A stretch of DNA of 64,000 bases from Hofstenia miamia (taxonomy: Eukaryota > Xenacoelomorpha > Acoela). Shown here piece by piece: positions 35,188 to 47,227 of the stretch. The notes under the pieces are model-generated. The model worked only from the letters and a program-made list of their open reading frames with translations. It was not told the origin of the DNA and searched no databases. Position numbers and translations under genes: made by a program. Every line of letters begins with the position of its first letter. Position 1 is the first letter of the stretch. The DNA is taken from NCBI GenBank assembly GCA_004352715.1, contig SCFE01000033.1:1381996-1445995 (forward strand), written 5' to 3'.

Positions 35188-36488
35188 GGCTCGGCTCGTT
35201 GACAAGTCTGGTGCTGTAGCTGCATAGAGGGCAGGGCTCCCTTCCCTACAGAGAAAATAGCAAGTTAGTTTATTAGAACATTGCAATGACATTGTTATAA
35301 ATTTTCTCCCCTCACATTACCTGGGCTGGCTCCGTCTCTGTCCTTTATGTTAAATATCCTATATATAAATCTTCTGTGAAAGTTTAAAAATATTTAATAT
35401 AAATAAACACGCTGAAGCATTGTCGAAATAAAGTTATCGGTATGCATTCAAATGCCATAGGATTTTTGCGCATTGGCTAACTATTCTTAATGACAGATCA
35501 TTTAAAAAATTGATTGCCCATGTGCTCTCATAGTTTGCATCTTCCGTTTTGAATTCTAGTCTGGCTGTGATGCGGCGAATAATTGGCTAATTTAATTCGT
35601 TTTGCTGAAATAAATTTTCTTCATTCGTAAACTAACACTGAAAGGCAATGCGATATTAACCGTTAGTTTCACACATCCCTAGCTGTACTTTAAGTTAAAG
35701 GAGGAAGCCGTAGCCACGTAAAAGTTACACTATCGACAAGAGACAAGCATATATAACATACTTTATAAAAATGTCAAAATTAGTCAAATACGTCAAAAAA
35801 ACTGCACCAAACGTAAATATGCAAGCCCGCGAAAACCAGCTTAATAACACTCTTTCAACTTAAAGAATTCAGCAAGGAAATTATCCTAGCATCCATAATC
35901 TTGAACAAATTGTTAGATCTTCATTATTCTCAACTAGTAAAGTTTTATGTAGTCAGGATTGCACAAGCTTAGAAAATCCTCACTATGACATGGGAAGTAG
36001 GCAAGGTGATCAAATTAATTTCTATAAATAATGGAATTACTTGAATATGCTAGCTTATTATTCTATTTTTTATTTTAATCTGTTGATCCATTTACCATAT
36101 TTTCCATAATAGCAAGGGAGAACATTTTCTTAAAGGAAGGGTGGTGATATGCATTCTCAGCCAAAATTCATTTATTTCATTCGAAAACATTTAAACTTCA
36201 AATCAGTGGTACTATTAATGTAACAAGAATTACAAAATGTTCTCAAAGCTTCCATGATTCACTGCTATCTTTTCTTACAAAATTCCAATGTATTACAAGG
36301 ATAATACATACAATTTGCTGAGAAGAAATACAAAATATGTTGAATTTATAAAGAGGCTTATTTTGACATGGTGTTTCAAGATATCTTCCTACGATGCTCA
36401 CATAGTAGTACAATCCTCTGCTAGAAATAATTTTCAACTTTGTAGTTATCAACTGAGTAATGGCCGTTAAAATGCTTTATGTTTGTTT
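35188..36488. other. Unassigned sequence between two gaps
   Basis: Starts with a GC-richer stretch (35188-35250) and is otherwise AT-rich. No gene, transposase motif or repeat structure supported. Confidence 0.4.
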
Positions 36489-37488
36489 NNNNNNNNNNNN
36501 NNNNNNNNNNNNNNNNNNNNNNNNNNNNNNNNNNNNNNNNNNNNNNNNNNNNNNNNNNNNNNNNNNNNNNNNNNNNNNNNNNNNNNNNNNNNNNNNNNNN
36601 NNNNNNNNNNNNNNNNNNNNNNNNNNNNNNNNNNNNNNNNNNNNNNNNNNNNNNNNNNNNNNNNNNNNNNNNNNNNNNNNNNNNNNNNNNNNNNNNNNNN
36701 NNNNNNNNNNNNNNNNNNNNNNNNNNNNNNNNNNNNNNNNNNNNNNNNNNNNNNNNNNNNNNNNNNNNNNNNNNNNNNNNNNNNNNNNNNNNNNNNNNNN
36801 NNNNNNNNNNNNNNNNNNNNNNNNNNNNNNNNNNNNNNNNNNNNNNNNNNNNNNNNNNNNNNNNNNNNNNNNNNNNNNNNNNNNNNNNNNNNNNNNNNNN
36901 NNNNNNNNNNNNNNNNNNNNNNNNNNNNNNNNNNNNNNNNNNNNNNNNNNNNNNNNNNNNNNNNNNNNNNNNNNNNNNNNNNNNNNNNNNNNNNNNNNNN
37001 NNNNNNNNNNNNNNNNNNNNNNNNNNNNNNNNNNNNNNNNNNNNNNNNNNNNNNNNNNNNNNNNNNNNNNNNNNNNNNNNNNNNNNNNNNNNNNNNNNNN
37101 NNNNNNNNNNNNNNNNNNNNNNNNNNNNNNNNNNNNNNNNNNNNNNNNNNNNNNNNNNNNNNNNNNNNNNNNNNNNNNNNNNNNNNNNNNNNNNNNNNNN
37201 NNNNNNNNNNNNNNNNNNNNNNNNNNNNNNNNNNNNNNNNNNNNNNNNNNNNNNNNNNNNNNNNNNNNNNNNNNNNNNNNNNNNNNNNNNNNNNNNNNNN
37301 NNNNNNNNNNNNNNNNNNNNNNNNNNNNNNNNNNNNNNNNNNNNNNNNNNNNNNNNNNNNNNNNNNNNNNNNNNNNNNNNNNNNNNNNNNNNNNNNNNNN
37401 NNNNNNNNNNNNNNNNNNNNNNNNNNNNNNNNNNNNNNNNNNNNNNNNNNNNNNNNNNNNNNNNNNNNNNNNNNNNNNNNNNNNNNNN
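36489..37488. other. Assembly gap, 1000 N
   Basis: Placeholder gap that cuts the 5' part of the LINE RT at 37489. Confidence 0.99.
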
Positions 37489-38738
37489 TTTTATTACATA
37501 ATCAAATAACTGAACATTTAAATAATTATAATTTATTATCAAACACGCAATTTGTTTTTCGCAAAAATGTCTCAACAACTGATGCACTATTAAACGCTAC
37601 TGAAACTTGGAGAGCATCACTTGATTCTAATAAATTTGTAGCTATAGCTTGTTTAGATCTTTCAAAAGCCTTTGATTCGATTAATCATAACATTCTAATT
37701 AAAAAACTATCTTATTAGGATATTCTAATTCATCAATGCAACTAGCAGCGGAATCTATAGAATTGAATTGTACCAAATTGTCATAATACCTTTTTGCATG
37801 CACAAGTTGAATATTAATGAAACTAAAACAGAATTTTGTATTTTGCCGCCTAATAAAAACAATTACGATGTTTCTGCAGTGACTTTATGTGTAAATAATA
37901 TTAATGTTCCTATTGTGGACGCTTTCAAGTACCTAGGAGTAACAATTGATTCAAAGCTAAAATTCAACTCTCACATCAATCTGATAGTTAGAAAATTAGC
38001 TATAGGTATAAAAAGTATGACACTAGTAGTTAGGCAATTACCACCTTGTGCCATAATTCAATTCTTCCATGCTTTCATCATGAGTCACCTTAATTACGCA
38101 AACATTTTATTTACTGATCTAAACGAAGTGCTTTATAAAAAACTTAATGTTCAATTAAGATGGGCATTAAATATCACAACGAAAAACTCATCGCAAACCA
38201 AACAGTACATTTCTAGGTCAATTCTTTTTCCAAAACAACTAGTTATGTTAAATACCCTTCTGACATTCTTCAAACTAATCAGAAACCTACCACCTTATAA
38301 TACGATTAAAATACCGGGATTTATTCATAAACAGAATTCAAGATCAAAGCTTTTTACATGCGTTAAGTATAAGAACGTTTTAAAGAAATCCTTCATTAAT
38401 GTCGCCATTCGAACCTGGAATTCGCTACCTAAGGAAATTAAAAATATTGAAAAATTGAAATCTTTTAAAAAGCATTTAAAAATCTTCCTTAAGCAAAAAT
38501 ATATTTCTGGAAAATCATGGCTAGGATACAAATTTTATAACAATGACTATACTATAACTCGATATTAAAATAGTACTATAGTAATTTATCCATAGCCTGC
38601 AAGATTTCTTTTGTAATTTATGTGAATTGTATATATATTTTTTTTGTGAATTTAATGACGCTATTCAAATAAATTATCAGTTATTTAATTGTTAACATTT
38701 ATTTGAATAAAGATTCTCTTATCTTATCTTATCTTACT
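37489..38738 (+). mobile_element. CR1/L2-like LINE, 3' half with an internal deletion
   Basis: 37489-37718 reads the fingers/palm start of the reverse transcriptase: FVFRKNVSTTDALL, then ACLDLSKAFDSINHNIL with the first catalytic Asp. The frame stops at 37718, and from 37768 the reading resumes beyond the YADD motif: NETKTEFCIL, FKYLGVTID, HLNYANILF, then the C-terminal FINVAIRTWNSLPKEI. So the SVLGPLLF and YADD blocks are deleted and the element is dead. The 3' UTR ends in AATAAAGATTC then (CTTAT)n at 38718-38736, a pentanucleotide tail typical of this LINE group. Confidence 0.82.
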
Positions 38739-38754
38739 ACCTATTAGAATGACA

Positions 38755-39060
38755 TCATCGAGCAGAACACTAATTCCTTATGCTGCTCTTAAATAAAGTT
38801 CAGAAAAAAGCTTTACGCCTTAAAATTATATCAAATTATACCCCTATTGAAAAAATCATAACCAAAGTTGATAATAGGCTTCTTCGGCAGATACTGACTT
38901 CTGAGAATCATGTACTGCAAGATATTCTGCCTCACTAATAAGCAAAGTATTTGAGCGATTATTGCATAGGAGCTTAATTAATCTTAATAAGAACATGCAG
39001 AGATATATTCCGACTTACAAAGTCATCGTCAGTTTTACAAATTATTCCCTCTAAATTTAC
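38755..39060 (+). pseudogene. Short LINE RT C-terminal remnant
   Basis: Reads LLLNKVQKKALRL, then NYTPIEKI, matching the L..VQKRALR.I segment after the RT palm. Stops follow at 38935. Directly downstream of the previous LINE tail. Confidence 0.4.
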
Positions 39061-39186
39061 TAGATTTTACAATAATAATTATAATTTTTTAAATTTTAAA
39101 AAGTGGTAAATTTAATTGATAAATATAGTCTTCTTTTGTGTTTAAACTTGGTTGCAAGGATCTTATAAAAATACTCTCAATAATTT

Positions 39187-39426
39187 TTAAATTACTTGAT
39201 GTAATATTTTTGTTTCAAAGTTTAGTCCGCATTTTTTTAAATTATTAGATATTTTAGAACTGGTCTCATGTTCTTTAATTCTTCTTGATAGTTGCCTACT
39301 AGAAAAACCAATATAATCTTCACCACAGGTGAATTTGATTTGATAAATTATATTTGACTTATTGGTTTCTTTAGTTGTAGATTTTAATTGAAATTTTGTT
39401 CTTAGCTTATGATTGCTATATATCAT
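39187..39426 (-). pseudogene. Penelope-like element GIY-YIG endonuclease
   Basis: NIIYQIKFTCGEDYIGFSSRQLSRRIKEHE has the GIY-YIG hallmarks as they appear in Penelope-like elements: IIYQI, YIG, the conserved Arg and the EH pair. About 80 codons are open. Upstream RT sequence in this orientation is absent. Confidence 0.75.
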
Positions 39427-39660
39427 TAATTAAAGCTTATATTCATCGAATATTTGACAATTGCAGCACATATAGAACAATTAACCAAGAAATAGGAAAA
39501 CTTAAGATCGAATTAAAGAAGAATAAATATCCAAATAATTTCATAGATCGACATATTAAGAAATCATTCTTGGAATGGTTACCGGTTTACTATGGGTTGC
39601 CTCAAAGAGCGATTCTAAAAGAAGAAAAATCTATATTCAGGAATTGTTTTAACAATAAAT
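39427..39660 (+). pseudogene. Penelope-like element, RT-to-endonuclease linker
   Basis: SLIKAYIHRIFDNCS, then NQEIGKLKIELKKNKYP, NNFIDRHIKK: the post-RT segment of Penelope-like elements (RA..ICS..EL..LK..L..NGYP). It is in the opposite orientation to the adjoining GIY-YIG fragment, so two copies meet head to head at about 39427. Confidence 0.65.
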
Positions 39661-40494
39661 AAAAATACTGATAATTCTGAAAGCGTCAAGAAAGTAATAC
39701 AAAACTAAACAAAAAAACAAACCAACGAATATTTATAAATTATAATTGTGGTTAACTTGGGCTCTGGCGATTACAAGTTTCTATTAATAGAGTAATCAGG
39801 ATTATAAAATTTATAACCTCGCCATTTCAGTTTTTTTATACTATACGTGTAAAAATATTTTTTAATATAAATTTTAAAGTTTTTTAATCTACTTATTTGT
39901 TTAATATATTTTAGTAATTAATTACATATATTTATAGATTTGCTTAGAAATGAATTTTTCATTATACGCTTCTTATGCCTAATAGGTTCAATTCTGTGTG
40001 TCTTATATTTTGATTATTGACTAATTTTGCAGCTGGGAACATTTCTGTTATATTGGAAAGTATTATTAATTAATTTGAAGAACGTCGTTAGGACATTTAT
40101 ATAGATGTAACATTGTGGATGAAGAAATAATTTTAAAATTTTTCTATGTTCATTATTCTTATTAAAGCTATGATTATTTACTGCTACTTTGATAGCCCAA
40201 TTTAGTGGCACTTGGAATTTCCTGAGAAATTTTTGGTTTATATCTGTGTAGAGGATGTTGGCATAGTTGAAATGGCTTAATATTAGAACATATAGTAATT
40301 GTATTTATATATATATATTTCAATTTTATTCACGCTGACCATAGTAGTAAAAAAATTGAAATGCCGTGATTTAGGTGTAATAAATATTTTCTTGTAAATT
40401 CTGTGCATGTATTTTGTAGACACATTTTTGTACTGTGACCAATATTTATATTGTTAAACTTATTACAAAATATAGTTCATTCTTCTTCTTATAT
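39661..40494. other. AT-rich stretch, no gene
   Basis: No supported feature apart from a TA run near 40304-40317. Confidence 0.4.
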
Positions 40495-40525
40495 ATATAT
40501 ATATTTATATATATATATATATATA
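40495..40525. repeat. (TA)n microsatellite
   Basis: Alternating TA run abutting the left end of the hAT relic; a second TA run abuts its right end at 41951-41969. Confidence 0.9.
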
Positions 40526-41950
40526 TGAAATGTGCCAGAATCCCGTATCCGGTAAATTTGGGAATTACACAACCGGATGCAGACATCCGGTATCCAATAA
40601 AATTTTACTTGTTTACCGGATTTTACCGCACAATATATTCTGAGATAAAACTTGAATTAAAAATTGAGTTTGTGAGGAAAAAGTTACATATTTTTCCATA
40701 ATATGGAAGTTGTCATGCAACAAAACAAGTTTTCCTGGCATATCAGGAAATAGTCTTTTAATAATTATTTATTTTCATTCGCAAGATGTCGATATTAATT
40801 TTTGGGCAACCAAAAATCATAAAAGCAATTTATCTGTTTTTCTATTTTGCAGCACGCTTAAAATTTGATGGTTTGCAGACCTGGAGTGCAATTAAATAGG
40901 AAGTATAAAGTCATAAAAAGTAATATTTTTGTTTTTTGAAAAAATACGGTAATTCTGGCTGAAATGTCATAAAAGTAATATGTTGGCATAGTTTCATTAA
41001 AATTTAGAAAAAATGTTGAAAATTAATGCTGGATTGAGATTGCATTAAATCATTTAACTAAGACATTTATATTCCTTCAATTTCAATTAATTTACTTCTT
41101 GGAAAACCCCCGAGAAGTTTAATTGCTAGCTAATTCTTGACCCGCCCCGTCCCACTGATCAACGCATTTCTAGGTCTTGCCAAATATGTTGGCAGCTGAA
41201 AAATAACTAAGGAACTAAATACATTATTATTCATGGATTCTGCAAAGCACACATGTTGCAAAATATATGAAGGTTCACAATCTAATTGCTTTAATTAAGG
41301 CTGTTATCAAAAAAATCAAGTCGTTCAATGTTTGACAGAGTTGAAATTCCACCAGATTTTGTTATTGCTTCCATCTTGGAAATGATACCTGTGAAATAAT
41401 CGCCTATACATGTCACGTTTAGAAAATACCGGCTTCACTGCTATAATCATTATAGTACAATGGAAGGAAAGGGGATGGACATTTAATCGGAATTGTACCC
41501 CAAGTTACGAAAATGACAAACAACATCGGCTGCAGTTGAGAGATGCTTCTCTATGCTAAGAAAACTCTTAGCCTACGAGAGAAATCTTAACCACAATAAT
41601 ACGTATATGGAAATTTTTGTGCTGTTATTATAATTTAGTGAAGTAGTTGGTTTAAAAAATTGACATTTTATTAATCAAGAGTTTTTGTTTTTGTTTTATA
41701 TCTTGTTCTCAGGAAAAGAAAAACTTTTTATTTTGCTTAAATTGATCATTTTGAAAAAATGGATGGTAATATTTTAGGGCATATTTAATTAAATTCGGTC
41801 ATATTTTATCAGAAAATTAAAGTCATATTTTGTTTTCTTAAAGTCATATTTCTGGTTGCTCTGTAATATTTGAACAATAGATCATCCGCTATCCGGTAAA
41901 TTATTAGGAATTATCCTCTATATCCAATTCACTATCCGGATTCCATCCCT
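40526..41950 (+). mobile_element. Decayed hAT transposon inserted in a TA microsatellite
   Basis: About 1.4 kb with inverted ends: the right end complements to AGGGATGGAATCCGGATAG, and the left end has the related CAGAATCCCGTATCCGG with further TATCCGG copies. Near the right, 41523-41633 encodes the hAT dimerisation motif: TSAAVERCFSMLRKLL, then NLNHNN and a stop. The rest of the transposase is destroyed. TA repeats on both sides suggest insertion into (TA)n, which prevents exact target-duplication calling. Confidence 0.72.
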
Positions 41951-41974
41951 ATATATATATATATATATAGTTTT

Positions 41975-42433
41975 GGTCCAAGGCAATTTCCCATTGCAAC
42001 ACCATTTATTAGTAAATAAAACTACTGTCTTTGAAATTTACAAAGGGTGCTTTATGTGCAGAGTAATATCAAATATTTATGTCAAAATTTGATTAAAAAA
42101 TGAATATTGCCAAAATAGTGAGTAAATTTTATTACTATGCTCGATATGTTGATGATATACTAGTTATATCAGAATATAATGTTAACAACTTACTTCCTTC
42201 CGTGAATTTTTTTAGATTTTGCAATTCAATTTACCATCGAAGAAGAAAACAACAAAAGATTACCATTTACAATTAAGAATTACAGAACGCAAAAACCAAT
42301 GGATCACCTCCGATCACCTACGAAACCTTGAAAACATTGATATTTATTCTGAGCAAAAAACATCCTTTGTGAATTTCAAGGAAAATTATACTTACAAATA
42401 AATTGTGTTGCAATGGGAAATTGCCTTAGACCA
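41975..42433. repeat. Inverted copies of a Penelope RT segment
   Basis: 41975-42049 (minus) and 42365-42433 (plus) are inverted copies of the same RT block, reading GVAMGNCLGP on the minus strand and CVAMGNCLRPTLANIYM on the plus strand (equivalent of the MGSPLSPxLAN motif B). Confidence 0.75.
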
Positions 42434-42480
42434 ACCCTAGCAAATATTTATATGGCAAAACTTGAGAAAAGTCGATGATA
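42121..42480 (+). pseudogene. Penelope-like reverse-transcriptase fragments
   Basis: YYYARYVDDILVI at about 42133-42171 is the catalytic YVDD motif, followed by a frame-shifted FTIEEENNKRLPF segment. Motif B (VAMGN...TLANIYM) comes after it at 42404-42460 rather than before it, so at least two copies are juxtaposed. Confidence 0.7.
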
Positions 42481-43190
42481 CTAGCTGAAAAATTCAACAT
42501 TTAGTGTTAGAAATAAAAATTATATGGTTTAGAGAGTCAACTGCTTTTGATAAATCAAGACATCTTATAGCACAGTATTTATTGTCATCAGTATCTTTTC
42601 TCCATTTTTCAGTGACTGACGTAAATCAGTGCATCATTAGTAAATATTCCTTTCCGAAATCCGGACTGCGTTTTGAATATGATATTACACTAAGTGAAAT
42701 GCTCATTGATTTGATCAGAGAGTTGTTTCTCAAAAATTTTGCTAATAGGCGATGTAAGTAAAATAATGCGATATTTAGAGCATATATTTGAGTCCTCTTT
42801 TTTGCAAACCGGTGTAATGTTGATTTGCTTTAATAGAATGTCTAATATATACCTTCAGAATATCACAGAGAGGATTAGCAATTAAATCGGCTATAGTTTT
42901 TAAGTACCAAACGGGGATAGACCGCTAAATTTATTTTTCAATTTTTTATTGTTTTCATAGCTTCATATTTTGTTATATAACGAAAGCTAAATATTGGTGT
43001 AAAAGTTTTGACTCTTTCATCGTAGTAATATTTTATGTTTTCTCCGTCGTAGTTGCCTAGATTTTTAAAAACTTTTTATATATTGAGCAAATATCTTTGG
43101 GTATTCTTTATGGTTTCGCAATTATGATGAATTTCTTGTACAGAAGTATAAAGCCTTTGTTTTTTTGTTAAGCAATGAATTAATAAATAT
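42481..43190. other. Unassigned, probably eroded retroelement DNA
   Basis: A non-ATG ORF at 42504-42761 has no convincing motif. Nothing else is supported. Confidence 0.3.
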
Positions 43191-43709
43191 TCATTTTGAG
43201 CTTTGAGTATCAATTTTTTCAAGTTTTGATGTGTAATACTGGTTGCACAAATTTTTAATTTTTATGTTACATAAGTTACGTGCCTTTTGTAGTTTAGAGA
43301 TGAAGAAATAATCAATCAAGGATTCACTTTGTAGAGCACATCTTGATGGTGTGTTAGTATTAGCTATTTTCAAGTTAAAATTTGATAAAAAATTTATTAT
43401 TTTAGATTTATCTTTACTGTCCAAGAATTTAATGTTCTTGTCTCCCATCATTCTAGGGTTACTTCTTTTTAGTATTTATGTAAATAACAAGCATTCCTTA
43501 ACTAATTGCAATTTAATCCAAAATGCCGATGACACCTGCATTTCAAACCCAATTTCATCTAATTTTCTTAAAATGATGTGATTAATTGAATCAAATTCTT
43601 TAAAAAGATCTAAGGAAACTATTCCTAAGAATTCATTGTTATCTAAAGAAGCACTTGATTTTTCGGTAGCATAAAGTATCAGAAGTTGAATGCGATTTTC
43701 GAAATCCAA
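43191..43709 (-). pseudogene. Mosaic of LINE fragments in both orientations
   Basis: Minus 43709-43560 reads LLILYATEKSSASLDNNEF, then SLDLFKEFDSINHIIL (RT motif A). Minus 43451-43191 reads GDKNIKFLDSKDK, then ESLIDYFF (end of the endonuclease, normally GDFNIDLL). Between and over them the plus strand at 43450-43560 reads GLLLFSIYVNN, then NADDTCI (RT SVLGPLLF...YADD, with Tyr replaced by Asn). The order and strands cannot come from one intact element. Confidence 0.72.
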
Positions 43710-43885
43710 ATTGTGTATTTGCTAAAAAATTGTTTTTTGAGAGAAATAGATTAATTTATTGAAGAAGTAATGTTTCCATTACGTTACTAGAAAGGTGATT
43801 GATATTGGTCGACAATTGCTTACCTTGTGCATTTGTACCAGGGAGTGACACTTGCTAATTTTAGTTAAGTCGGGAAGGAGATTGT

Positions 43886-43963
43886 GTTAATACATGAGTT
43901 AAATATGAAACATAAAGGATATCTTAATACATGAGTTAAATATGAAACATAAAGGATATCTTT
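43886..43963. repeat. Tandem duplication, 2 x about 39 bp
   Basis: The block TTAATACATGAGTTAAATAT...GGATATC occurs twice in direct succession without mismatch. Confidence 0.85.
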
Positions 43964-44284
43964 TGAGGAGCCAATTCATTAACACAGCAAGTAGTAATTT
44001 CATGTGGATCGCAAGATTTTTGTTTTGGTAATTTTCTGCCTTCTTACATATCTAAAAGAAATTGACTAGCTGTAAGACAATTTCTATATATACATGGAAG
44101 CCAAAAGTCACACATTAAATAGCTTCCACTAATAATAAATATTCAATTATATTTACTCATTCCAAATATGAGTGCCGTTCTGCAGCTTCGAGACATTCCA
44201 GGCATCAGCAATCCTAAGCTCCAACCCACTGAAAAAAGTTCATGATCTATTAGATACTTTACCTGCTCGTTGAATTTGACGTTG

Positions 44285-44700
44285 AGTGTCTATACAATAG
44301 AATAAAATAGAATAGAATATAATAGAATTCCTTATTAAGTATAGTAATTGGCGCAATTAAATGTCTCAATAAAAGCTTCCAATACTACACTTAATGAGTC
44401 AATAATAACATGAAATACAGAAACAATAAAACACAACAATAAAAATATGGAAACAGAATTTACAATATACCCAGTTTATTGCTACTAATTAATGACATTT
44501 TTTTGAAAAAACTGAAATCTTTTCCATAGCGCAGAACCGATTGTAGGGATATATTGCTTACGCAAGCAATAATTGATTTGACTTTTAAATTTTCTGTGAC
44601 CTTTGTTTCGTTTTAATTCAATTGGTAAATTTTTCCATAGTTCAATTGTTGAGTTTAAAAATGAATTAAGGAAATATTTTCTAAACTTCATTTTTCTAAA
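44285..44700 (-). mobile_element. LINE 3' end (minus) with a pentanucleotide tail
   Basis: The 44691-44485 ORF reads FLNSTIELWKNLPIELKR and KSQINYCLRKQYIP, the ORF2 C-terminus. Reading on, the 3' UTR ends in a (TTCTA/TTTTA)n tail at about 44292-44325. It is related to the 37489 copy (TWNSLPKEI) but diverged. Confidence 0.72.
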
Positions 44701-44997
44701 TTAAAAGTCTTCAAATGGTAAGTTGAATTCGCATATGAAGGGAATTACAGATTACTGTATACATATATTGCCATAGAAAATGGCACTAATATTACTTAGC
44801 ACCATTAAATTAAAATTTTTCGAAAATTGTAGTTAATATGTATTTACAATAGGGGTAGGTAACACCATGAAAAATTCTCAACATTTAGGTAAATTTGAAA
44901 TTTTTGTATATAACAAATTTTCCCATACATTTATCGTACCCAGCGGAATTTTTGTACGAAGCGAAAATATATTTTTTGGGGTGTACCTAGCGTTAAT

Positions 44998-45004
44998 ATA
45001 TGTT

Positions 45005-45037
<33 letters not shown>

Positions 45038-45058
45038 GTATTTATATATACAAATATA
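44998..45058. repeat. TA-rich microsatellite
   Basis: Imperfect (TA)n with occasional C and G; another run lies at 45674-45702 next to the LINE 3' end below. Confidence 0.85.
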
Positions 45059-45670
45059 TTTTGCATCATTTTTAAATACATTCATTATAATTATTGAATT
45101 CTAAGAATTATTTAGTCATCGATTGCGCAATAAATGGCATAGCATTGCATCATAATACATTAACATCTAATATGAATTCAATGGGAAAGGTGTTTTCTCA
45201 GGCTCAAACACATTACAATGTACTTAAACCATATTATTATGCTCACTATTTATTAAAACATTTGCACACATTCTCTCTTAATTTGAATTCGAGCTAACTT
45301 ATTTTAACAATTGAAGCACTTCTATCAGAAAAATTGCATCTAATAGCATCAAGATTAGACAGAACAGCCCACTCAAATAATTGAACCTGAGAAAATTTTT
45401 AGCAACCAAATAACAACAGCGTTGGCTTATATGGTAAGAACTATTTAATTTTTGCATTGTAATTATATTGTACTTAGACGCAGAACTAAAGTTGAAAGAA
45501 TAAGATATTATAACTTCCTTGTAAGCTTTTTATTCATTACTTGATTTATGTTGGGTGAAAATTCTTTTTAATTATTGAAATTATTATTCGTTTCTAAATT
45601 TTGAAACATTACGAACTGTCGTAGGGTATTGCATTGTTTTCTTCTTTGTGATTCTACTTTTAGCTTAGCC

Positions 45671-45689
<19 letters not shown>

Positions 45690-45706
<17 letters not shown>

Positions 45707-46183
45707 AAGAACACTTTAATAAAGTACTAATTTACAAAATAGAAATATAACATATAACTAAAAATAATTAATTATTAAAATAATGTAGCATGTAGGGAAA
45801 GAATTGACATCCACGGCGAAAATTTCCTCTACCTCTAGTATGACGTCATCTTTTTGGATATATTTCTGATGGATTAGGAATTAGGGAGTTAAAAGGATAA
45901 TCTCTTGAACAAAAACGGATTTAAATAGTTTTGATGATAGATGTAACTGTCTCAATTTGGTTTGGATTGCATTTTCACTAGAATCTTTAATAATGTAATG
46001 TGCGCGATTACCTATGTTTTGTAAATTATAATTGAGTTCATCATTCAATCTGACAAACACTGGCGTGGCATAATCTAACACAGATGAAATTATCGCATCT
46101 ACCACGGTTTGTAGAATTTGTGCATCTTCAATATTTCTAAGTAAACGAAGTATAAGCAATCGTTGTGAAGCATTTCTTATCAT
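45690..46183 (-). mobile_element. LINE RT C-terminal fragment with 3' UTR
   Basis: The 46183-45881 ORF reads SSVLDYATPVFVRL, then LRQLHLSSKLFKSV, nearly the same blocks as the fragment at 25113-25577. The 3' UTR runs to about 45700, ending near AATAAAGTGTTCTTTCTC and a TA run. Confidence 0.68.
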
Positions 46184-46199
46184 TTGATTTATGTGTTTA

Positions 46200-47227
46200 T
46201 CCCAACTTAGAGTGTTACTGATTTACATATTTTTAGTCAAAATGCAATTTATATTGTGTGTCAAAATATGTGTGCCGCAATTAGAGATTGACAGTACCCG
46301 TGTTTATGTCACCAGTAGTTTTCTGAAGATTCACCCTGCAAATATATTAATTGTTATGTAGGAACATTCTCCTGGAGGAAAACACAAAAAGCCTGTTTGG
46401 TTAGCAATTAAATGCTAGTTAAGGAAAAGAGATTTATCTCCACTAGCAATGCTTGTTCTACATATTATGTGTCAAAACTTTATACATATCAACAATCGAA
46501 AACTGCCAAAAGTTCACTCGTGTCATCAAGTAAGCAAGTCTAGTAACCGGATCAGTTCAGGTGAAGAGCTATTTATATGAATATATTGACCTCAAAAAGC
46601 GTACTTTAATAACGGCCTGGTGGTTTGCATAGAAAAAGGAAGCAAAAATGCTTTTGCAGGTAGCGAATTGGTTGATATTTTGTCCAAGTATTCAAAATAA
46701 GCATTATCTCAAATTCCTTACATCTTTGTCGCTGTACATTCACCTTCATTCACTTCGAAAAAAATTGTTCACCAACCAATTGAGAGAATTTCACAAGCAA
46801 AAAAGTACAATATAATTTTAAAAATACTGCATCTCCAAATTATAGCTTTAGATCTATATTTTTGCTTTGTAGATCTACATTCTGCATTTCAATGCACATC
46901 AAACAATTGGTTTTGAAATTTAGAGAAATGAGTTTTATAATGAAAGGCCTTATTTTATCTAGATGTATTTTGTATGGTTATCAAAATAGAAAATATTTCA
47001 AAAACCGTAGACATGTGTAAAATAGCAAATTCTTTGGTATGGTTACTTAAAGCAACTTGTTATATTAAACGCTGGCCAATGGCGTAGTACATTTTGGCTC
47101 ATTTTCGTTCATGCACATCGCCAGGCCGTGATTACAGTAGGCCTTGGGTGGGTCAACGACTACAGAAGCCTAACTTAATTTTTTGATGCAAATCATATAC
47201 TGATTTTTCCTTTGACTAGTGCGCAGC
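46200..47227. other. Non-coding stretch before the MADF gene
   Basis: AT-rich; no ORF or repeat supported. It should contain the promoter and 5' UTR of the MADF-encoding transcript. Confidence 0.4.
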
